Shown: positions 14,501 through 23,500 of the stretch, in pieces
Layout: the number at the start of each line of letters is the position of its first letter
Position numbering within the stretch: position 1 is the first letter of the stretch
Assembly (NCBI RefSeq): GCF_932276165.1
Contig: NC_064007.1
Span: 3,668,001-3,732,000 of the forward strand
Origin: Plutella xylostella
Lineage: Eukaryota; Arthropoda; Insecta; Lepidoptera; Plutellidae
Reading direction: 5' to 3'
DNA length: 64,000 nt
Program-made: the position numbers and the translations under genes
The notes under the pieces: generated by a model
What the model was told of the DNA's origin: nothing
Seen by the model: only the letters and a program-made list of their open reading frames with translations
Database searches by the model: none

Positions 14501-17500
14501 AGATTTAATTTTTTCATAATTACTTTTATAAAAATTAAATCTTTTTTGCCCTTTGCTGGATTTAACTGGGGTGACATATTTCAGTTCAGGAATCTCTATT
14601 ACCAACGCGGGGTGATGTCTATCTTGTCGACTTATAGGCTCAGCTCCATATACTAGAATTGTATCTAAAGTAGAGAAAACTAAATCCAAGGAGCGGCTGT
14701 TTTCATTAACGATATTATTAAATTGTTTAAGGTTACATAAGGCAGCAGTATCCAGAAGTTTAATCGATTTGTAATCTATTGGATCATTAGGTATGAGTGA
14801 CCAACTGTTTGATGAATGAGTCCAAGTAATATTCGGCGCATTGAATTATGGTGGTGTAGAAGCACACATAAAATAACTATAAGAATATATAAAGTAGCTA
14901 TATGTGTTTAGGGATGGAGAAAAATCAGTCAATGACTTGCACTTGGTCGAAAATATAATACTTATACAGAAGCGCGCAGTTATGTATTGAGTTCACTATA
15001 TATTCCAACTTTGGTGACCCCGACATAATGTGATAGAAGTGCTTTGATTAATTAATCAAGCTAACTTAGGTATTATCAAGAGTTATAGTATGAACTTTAT
15101 GAAAAGTGCGCACTCTATTTTTCATCTTTTCAGCGCTTTTTTATATATTTTTTTTTATATCTTTCAGGCATACCGCTCCATCTCCCCTGGTGATATAACG
15201 TTGAAAGCTCTCGACATAATTACCATAGTGGTACCGCCCGCGCTGCCCGCTGCCATGACAGTCGGCCGGCTGTATGCGGTGAGTATCCTGAATTCAAGTG
15301 ATCTACAGAGTGTTGCAAAACGAGCATAGTGAGCTGACAATGACAAACGTATGTTCTACGACTTTTGAATATATTTTATTTGATACCACAAATACAAAAT
15401 AAAATTATTATTATGAAGTCGAAATTTGAAAAAATATTCAATGTTTTGAAATTTTTAAGGATTTGCGAGGAATTTAGATAATTAAATTCTCAGTCTGTCG
15501 TTTTAAGTCTACAGGTGGACCAACTGAAGAATGCTTACTACTGAATTATTAGTATATGTGTCTTGACTATGAATTTCAAATGTTATTCGTGTTTCAGGTG
15601 TCTCGGCTGAAGCGCGCGCGCGTGGCGTGTCTCAACACGCGCGCCGTCAACGTGAGCGGCTCGCTCGACTGCATGTGCTTCGATAAGGTATTACATAATA
15701 ATTATAATATGTATTGCTTTATGTAGGGATTCAGATTTGATTATAGTGGATAGTATTGTTTAGTTAATGTGAAACTTACACTCACGAGCAAGTAGAGTGT
15801 GCTGGTAGTTTTAATTTTGAACGATTTCCAAAAATACGAACATGAGAGCCTATCCTGCAAAACCATCATGCAGACCTACAGGCAAGAAAACGAAGGCCGG
15901 CTAAAAATTCTACTCGAGGAGGCCGAAGCCTGCATATACGATAACAGTAGTTGCCAAGTCCTCAGAGGCAAAATGACTGGAGCGTATATGGCGGCTTACA
16001 GCGAGGAAAGCGGATTTGTACCCTGGGAATGCAACTCCTCAAAATTTACTGTCCCACACAACAACCAAATAGTGGTCGTCGCCCAGTGCACCAGGATTAT
16101 GCTAGAGGATAAAATCCTAGCAAAAGTGGAAACCATCAACGCCAACTGGAATCACTGGACGATGCCCACTATCACTTGGGTGAACGGGGTACCTGGATGT
16201 GGGAAGACAACCTGGGTGATAAATAACTTCGATGTGAGCAAAGACACCATTATCACAACAACAACTGAGGCGGCCATCGACATAAGAAACAGGCTAGCGC
16301 ATCGTATTGGTGACATGGTCAGAACTAGGGTGCGTACGATGGCATCAGTCCTGGTAAACGGCTTTAGAGAACATGTCGGATGCCAACGCCTGATAATTGA
16401 CGAAGCCCTGATGAACCATTTCGGGGCAATCGTAATGGCCGCCCACCTGTCTCGTGCCTGTGATATTGCTCTGATCGGAGACATCAATCAGCTACCATAT
16501 ATCGACAGAGAGAACCTATTCGAGCTTAGGTACAATCGCCCAACACTGGTAGCAAACATCACCCAGGAGCTGTTGTGCTCATACAGAAACCCCATGGATG
16601 TTGCATACGCCCTAAAGGAAGTATACTCAGGCATATACGCAGCCACAGCGCGCATCCAATCCCTGCAGCTGAAAAGGTTAACAGACGCAGTAATTCCCAA
16701 ATCCCAAACCAACACTCTGTTCCTGGTGCATACACAGGAAGAAAAAGAGACCTTGACCAGCCAAGGGTATGGTGAAGGAATGGGCTCACGCGTCCTAACC
16801 ATACACGAAGCACAGGGATTGACGTACGAATCCGTTATTATCATTAGAACAAAAGATAAAATAAAGCTGCATGATAGCGTACCTCACGCAGTAGTGGCGC
16901 TGTCGAGGCACACCACCACCTGCACCTACTATGCGGATGACACCGAGGACGCTATCGGCAACCTCGCTAAAACGGCAATAACAGCGCCAAAGAAACGCAT
17001 CCTCGAGTACAATCTAAAAATGGCAGTTAAGAATCGAGACGAAGAGGTCATTGCACTTTCTGGGGAAATGTTGAGAAGGCATAACGGGGCGGAATAAAAC
17101 ATAAAATATAATTTTCGTTAAGAGCGCAAAATATAGGCCAAATTGATTATTATATAATTATTATAAAAACTAACAATTAAAATAAGTTATCTTTAAGAAC
17201 AGAGTCACACACTAACATCAGGCAAAACATGACCTATAACGACTGAGGGGCCGAGCCATTGCCAGGTGTCTACTAAGTTCTCCGAAGAAAGCTGGCATTG
17301 GCCCTGTCCTTCTTAAGTTTGTTGCCATTACTAATGTAAGTGTGACTCTGAAAACCATTAATAAAAAAAAAAAAAGGGAAAAAAAAAAAGAAAAAAAAAA
17401 AAAAAAGACATTTCTTGTATAATGAGATACACGGCTGGGGGTTTTTAGTCGGTTAACGCCCGACACTACCTGGGTCCTCTTCCCAGGTGTCCATGTGGAT

Positions 17501-20500
17501 TTTCCCCCAGCAGTGAAAAAAAAAAAAGAGAAAAAGAACAATATATATATAAAAGAAAGAATATATAAACTAAAGACAAAATAAATATATATAAAAGATA
17601 ATATATATGAACTAAACTTCCTTACCGAGTAGAAAGTAGATAAAAGAATTAAAAACTATCTCATAAAAATTACCACTCTTCAAAAGGCACGGACATAAAG
17701 TCTGTGGAGTGATAATCATTTATTAAAAAAAAAAAAAAAAAACATGAGAGCCTATTACAGCCCAGCATAAATCTGGACAGTCGGCGAAAGAAAATTTACA
17801 CCAGACTGATAGATTTTGTGAATGTTACATTGGTGTATATCCTGGATTCGCCCATATTTCTAGTTCGAATACACAGTCTCATAGACCCTATTTTCTACAA
17901 CACTTTTTACCCAACCCTTTTCTCGTCCCCAGACAGGCACCCTAACAGAAGACGGCCTGGCTATGTGGGGCTGCGTGCCCGTGTCCCATGCTACACTCCC
18001 GCCGTGTCTCTCGGCCCCCGTGCGAGACCCCCGGGCGTTGAATGACCTGCATGAGTTGAAGATGGCGATGGCGTGTTGTCATAGTTTGACTAAGGTGGAA
18101 GGGGAGTTGAGTGGCGATCCGCTGGATTTGGAGGTTGGTTTTTACCTTTATCTTGACCTTGGCCTTGACTTTGAATTGCAATACAAATCGTGATCGTCCA
18201 CCAACCCGTACTAGGCCAGCGTGGTGGACTAGGCCTAAAAACCATTCCTTCATTGGAAGGAGACCCGTGCCACAGCAGCGGGGACGTGATGACGATACAA
18301 ATCGAGATACTTGCGTTACTTACTCGAATATAAATCTACAGCCAAAAGAGGGTGACTCATAGGGAAGATCATGATAATGTATGTTTTAAAAAATTACTGA
18401 AACTCTCCAAAACTAAAAACACTCTCCATGCAAAGAGAACTTAAATTACTTAACGCGAATTTTCAAAAGTCGTAGAACTCAAGTCTCAAGAGCTTTAGTT
18501 TTATCATTCGGCTGACTATACTTACCACTTTTCCAAACACCCTGTATGTAACCCATACCAACCACAACACCCCCTATCTCCGCAGATGTTCAAAGCAACC
18601 GGCTGGCTGCTAGAAGAGCCGGACGTCCCCGAGACGGCCAACTACGACATGTTGACTCCCACCGTGGTGCGCCCGTCGAGGAACACTAATATCAATGTGG
18701 ATGATTACCATGTGAGTAACAGGGTTTATGAGTATCAGGGACTCCATTGTAAATTTGAACGGTAAAGTTTACGTATTCATGTATAAAATGTAGAGCTATA
18801 AAGGTCACTGAAAGTGCTAAAAGGTGCAGCGTAGTGCTCCGAAAAGGCCTTAGGTAATGGGTCAATTCTGGGATTCCGTAAATATTTGTTGAAAACATGG
18901 ATTTCTCGGGTTGGGGGAAAAAATTATAGTCTCCTAATGGGGCGTATTTTTTTTTGTTTCGTAAATCGCGCTACCAAGGCACAAGGTCTTATTTACTCGC
19001 GACCTAACCGAATTGGCCATTTAGTTGGTCAATTTATGCCGCGGGGCTAATACTTTCACACTAAGAATAGGTAATTCGCGCGGCGAAAATCTTGCGTGGC
19101 ATACGCATATTTATTTACCAGTGTAAACACCCAAATTTTCTCTTTTTCCAACAACTATGATACCTAAACCGCCCTAACTCTCCCCCTTTTCCAGCTGCCC
19201 CTAGAAGTGGGCATAATCCTGCAGAACCAGTTCGTGTCGTCGCTCGCGCGCGCCTCCGTGGCCACGCGCACAGCGGGCGAGGATGTCGTACGAGTGTACT
19301 GCAAGGGCGCGCCCGACACACTGCATCAACACTGCAGGCCCGAGACAGGTATACAGGGTGTTGCATAATAGACAGGTATACAGGGTGTTGCATAATAGAC
19401 AGGTAAACAGGGTGTTGCATAATAGACAGGTATACAGGGTGTTGCATAATAGACAGGTATACAGGGTGTTGCATAATAGACAGGTATACAGGGTGTTGCA
19501 TAATCCTGCAGAACCAGTTCGTGTCTATGAGATGTTGGACGCTTGGAGTAGTGAAATGAATAACGCGTCGTGTCTTAACTGTATTAAACTCTCTTTATTC
19601 AGTAAAATAGTAACATATTTAGAAGATTCTGGAATGCGCTATGACGTAGACATGTCAATAAAGTCTAGTTTAGCTATGTATTAAATAGAAGGTATGTGAC
19701 TTGTGACGTATGTTGTTTAGATATAGTATTACAAATATTTATGGAATGCATTGTACTACGTCACATGCCTCCGTGGCCACGCGCACAGCGGGCGAGGATG
19801 TCGTACGAGTGTACTGCAAGGGCGCGCCCGACTCGCTGCACCAGCACTGCAGGCCCGAGACGGGTAGGTGCAGGGCGTCCCACGCTCGCAAGCCGGGACA
19901 AATTGCAGATATCTACAGTCCTCCCAACTATGCGAATAATAGGGGCAAAAAAGAACCCTACTCACAGAATAGGAAGTCTACGATTGACGCTAATGTTACT
20001 GCTGAGCCATCCTTTCAATATGGTGGTAAACCATGATTTGTGGTGATTTGAATGTAGTGCCATCGTGATGCCAAAACACAGAGACAATAACCCCGAAATA
20101 ACCCCCTGCAAGAAATAGGGCTCTTTCTTATGCAACTGGAGAGCGTTTGGCAGTTATGTGGTTTTAAATTATATATAATAATGTATAATGTCTGTCCGCA
20201 GTGCCAGCGAACCTCAACTCAGTGCTCAGCCAGTACGCGGAGAAGGGGTACCGCGTGATCGCGCTCGCGAGCCGCGTCATGGAGGTCACCTACAAGCAAC
20301 TCATGAAGATGACCAGGGAAGAGGTAATAATTGTTTTTTACCACCAACCTTAGCTTCATTTTCTTCTTAGTTTGTTAGAAACTAAAACGCTACCGTACAA
20401 TCATCAATGTCTTCTTCTTGGCGTATCCGTAAACACTAGAACTGCTAACGTACCACCGCATATTACCAATCAATAATCCTTAAGTCGATTTGCTCATCTG

Positions 20501-23500
20501 TGAAAATTAATCAGTACGCTTAGAAGAGTATTGCGTGATCGCGCTCGCGAGCCGGGTTATGGAGGTCACCTACAAGCAACTCATGAAGATGACTAGATAA
20601 GAGGTAAATATCGAATTCTACCATAATTTTCCTCTTTTTCTGCTTCTTTATGCGTATCAGTGGTGAAAAGTAGAACGGCCTCCGTACAACGCCGCCGCCG
20701 CACATTAGCAATCAATAATCCTTAAGCAGCATTGTTTATATGTAAAAACAGATATAATTGGCGGGCATGCTCGAGGTTACCTACAAATAACTCATGTAGA
20801 TGACTAGAGAAGAGGTATAGTATTGTTTCATTTGTTACTCATGCTCTGAAAGTAGGTGTGATTTTCTTGGAAAGAGTTAAAAGATGAAATACTTTTTATT
20901 GCACACAAACAGTGGCGCGAGCATAGGATTCGATACTATTTTCGAATCTACACGAAGGGTCGCTTTTACCAAACGCTAAACGTATTTAAATCAAATTTTA
21001 AATACATTTTGTACCAACTGATAGACGTATGACAGGCTACTAAATACGTTTAGCGTTTGGTGAAATTCCACCTAACATGGAAAAAACAAATGCCACTTTT
21101 GGAACTAACAAATTTGCCTTACATTTTGACAGTGACATTTGACGATACGCAACGTAAACGGAGGTTTCGAATCCTGTGCTCGGGCAACTGGTTTAAAATA
21201 GTATAAATAAATAATCAATATTCATAAGTTCTGAAAATATCTGTTTTTATTTTATCTCTGGGCAAAATTGCTTTCTTGCATCTAAAATGCAAACGAATGA
21301 TGATCAATTCGGTTTTTGTAAACTATGTCACCTATACCAAGGGTACCAGTCCTTCACTACATAACTGCCCCTGGTGGTTCCAGATGGAGTGCGAGCTGAC
21401 ATTCCTGGGGCTGGTGATCCTGGAGAACAAGCTGAAGCCCGCCACCGCCGCCGTCATCAAGGAACTGAAAGACGCCGATATACATGTGGTTATGATCACC
21501 GGTACGTTAGCTTTTACTGTAGTGTAGTGTGTAGCAAGTCGGTTAATCATACATTAACTAAGCATTGGTTAAGCTAAATTCTTATAAGCTGATGAATGAT
21601 TGAGCGACTACTCAGAAAATTTTATAGAATTCTCGCTAAGACGCTCCTGTGAACTGTTTTTGCTATGTGAAATTCGCAAGAAAACTATTTACAATTGAAA
21701 GACAAATTTTATTTATTTATTTTATTTTATTTTTAACATCACCTTACTAATTGTAGATCCACCCACTATGGCTTATATCATATCTTCGGTCCACCGTTTT
21801 TCCTCTGTAAACTGACGTTAATAGCTTATAATTTATCGATCACCATTTATCAATCTATGTATTTACATATCTAAATCTCTAAAATGATGTCATCTAACTT
21901 CCTCAGGCGACAACATCCACACGGCGATCAGCGTGGCGACGGAGTGCGGCATCCTGGCGCGCGGCGAGCGCGTCGTGCGCCTGAGCGCACAGCCCCCGCG
22001 CACCGTGCGCACGCATTGCACGCTGCATGGGGTCAGTATAGGCGAGTGGGGTAACGGATAAGAATAAGCGTAGTTAATATTTTATTACATACGAGGGCGG
22101 GTCAATAAGTCCGTGACCTTTATAATTTCCCGCCACTTAAGTGAAAGAACAACATTGCTTCTGTCAACAGGCAACTGTCAGTTGACATCTGTCAAAATTT
22201 GGACCAGTTACGTCACTTGGTTTGTGTTTTACACCCGTTCTTAGCAACTACCGCATGATTTAAAAACATAATGGAAAAAACTGAATTTCGTGTGCTCACT
22301 AAGCATGATTTTTTGCGGAAAAATCGGGGTGAATCGGCGCCAAAGATGGCCAAGGTGGGTATTTTGATGACCTCGAGAAACCTCATTTTTTGGAAGGGAT
22401 AAAAAATTGCAGAAACGTTGGACAAAGTGTATAGTGCTCAAAGGAGACTACGTTGAAAAATAAATAATAAAATTATCCAAAGACCAGTATTTTCTTCAAA
22501 AAGTCACGGACTTATTGACCCGCCCTCGTAGGTAATCATCAATTGAAACCCTATCTCCCATTTCAGGTGCCAATAGGCAAGCCATCAGAACTCCGCGAGG
22601 CCGGCAGCGTGGACAGCGGGCTGGTCTCCGAGTGGTCCGGTTCCGCTTCCGCTTCCGCCTCCGGTGTGGAAGCGGAGCCGCGAGCGCCCAACTATAAGGT
22701 CGCTATGACTGGGGACACTTGGAAGGTTAGTTAGCACTATCAAAAGGTGTTAAATAGCATCTTAGTAAACACCCGTTAAGCGGCTTGCACACTATTGAAA
22801 CACCACGCGACCCGACGAAACGCTAGACGCGTTGAGTCGAACCAAATGTACTTTCTATGACCACAATCACACTATGAACGTCCGAATTTTGAACATTTTG
22901 AAAGTCAGCTAACCTGTCATATTTAACGTTGTTATACTTGTTATAAGTCCTTTAAAAATGTAGTCAAACAACTCATTAACAATGTTTTCATTGTCACTAC
23001 ACTCACGGGCAATGAAAAAGTTCCATTCACAAAACACTTCCTCAAAACAACCCCAATTTTTTCAAACTCATTTTTTTATTGTACTTCTGTGTTGCAGAAG
23101 GCGTTATTAAGCTAGCCTATTCCATTTAGGAGTAATTTGATGCTTTTCTCAACCACTTGAACTTTTGGATCTGTTTCATTGCCCGTGAGTGTAGGCATAC
23201 TCTCCCTAAACCGCCCTCCGCTCTACCCCCTTAGATTCTCCGCGAGCACTACCCCTCGCTCGTCCCGCGCATCATCGCGCGCGGCGCCGTGTTCGCGCGC
23301 ATGACGTCGGAGCAGAAGCAGCAGCTCATCGTGGAGTACCAGGCGCTCGGGTACTATGTCGGTGAGTTTTACGATGCCAATTTTAATGGACATCTAAACA
23401 GGGTGACTTAGGAAGAAAAGAGGAATCAACTTTTGTTATACCTTTATAAATTAACGAAAATTTAGGGAGCAGATATAGTAATTAACGACACCCTTTTTAA

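Larger units (their letters stand above)
15854..17740 (+). mobile_element. Endogenous RNA-virus-like insert with poly(A) and target-site duplication
   Basis: An insertion in ATPase intron 11 is bounded by the 15-bp direct repeat AACATGAGAGCCTAT (15839-15853 and 17741-17755). Its right end is a run of 16 or more A residues immediately before the repeat. Its left end falls inside a helicase coding sequence. A 5' truncation, a 3' poly(A) and a long duplication are the signature of target-primed reverse transcription by a LINE. After the helicase stop (17097) the insert has A-rich tracts and a GC-richer block resembling a non-LTR retrotransposon 3' UTR (17215-17515), suggesting a chimeric RNA template. 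Confidence 0.8.

Noticed and set aside
15799..15853. Native start of the viral-like helicase
   Set aside because: The ATG and first 18 codons lie in host intron and the target-site repeat; they are not part of the insert.
16152..16844. Minus-strand frames opposite the helicase
   Set aside because: They are antisense shadows; helicase motifs are all on the plus strand.
19115..19684. Repetitive short frames over the 27-bp minisatellite
   Set aside because: They are frames through a tandem repeat, with no coding character outside it.
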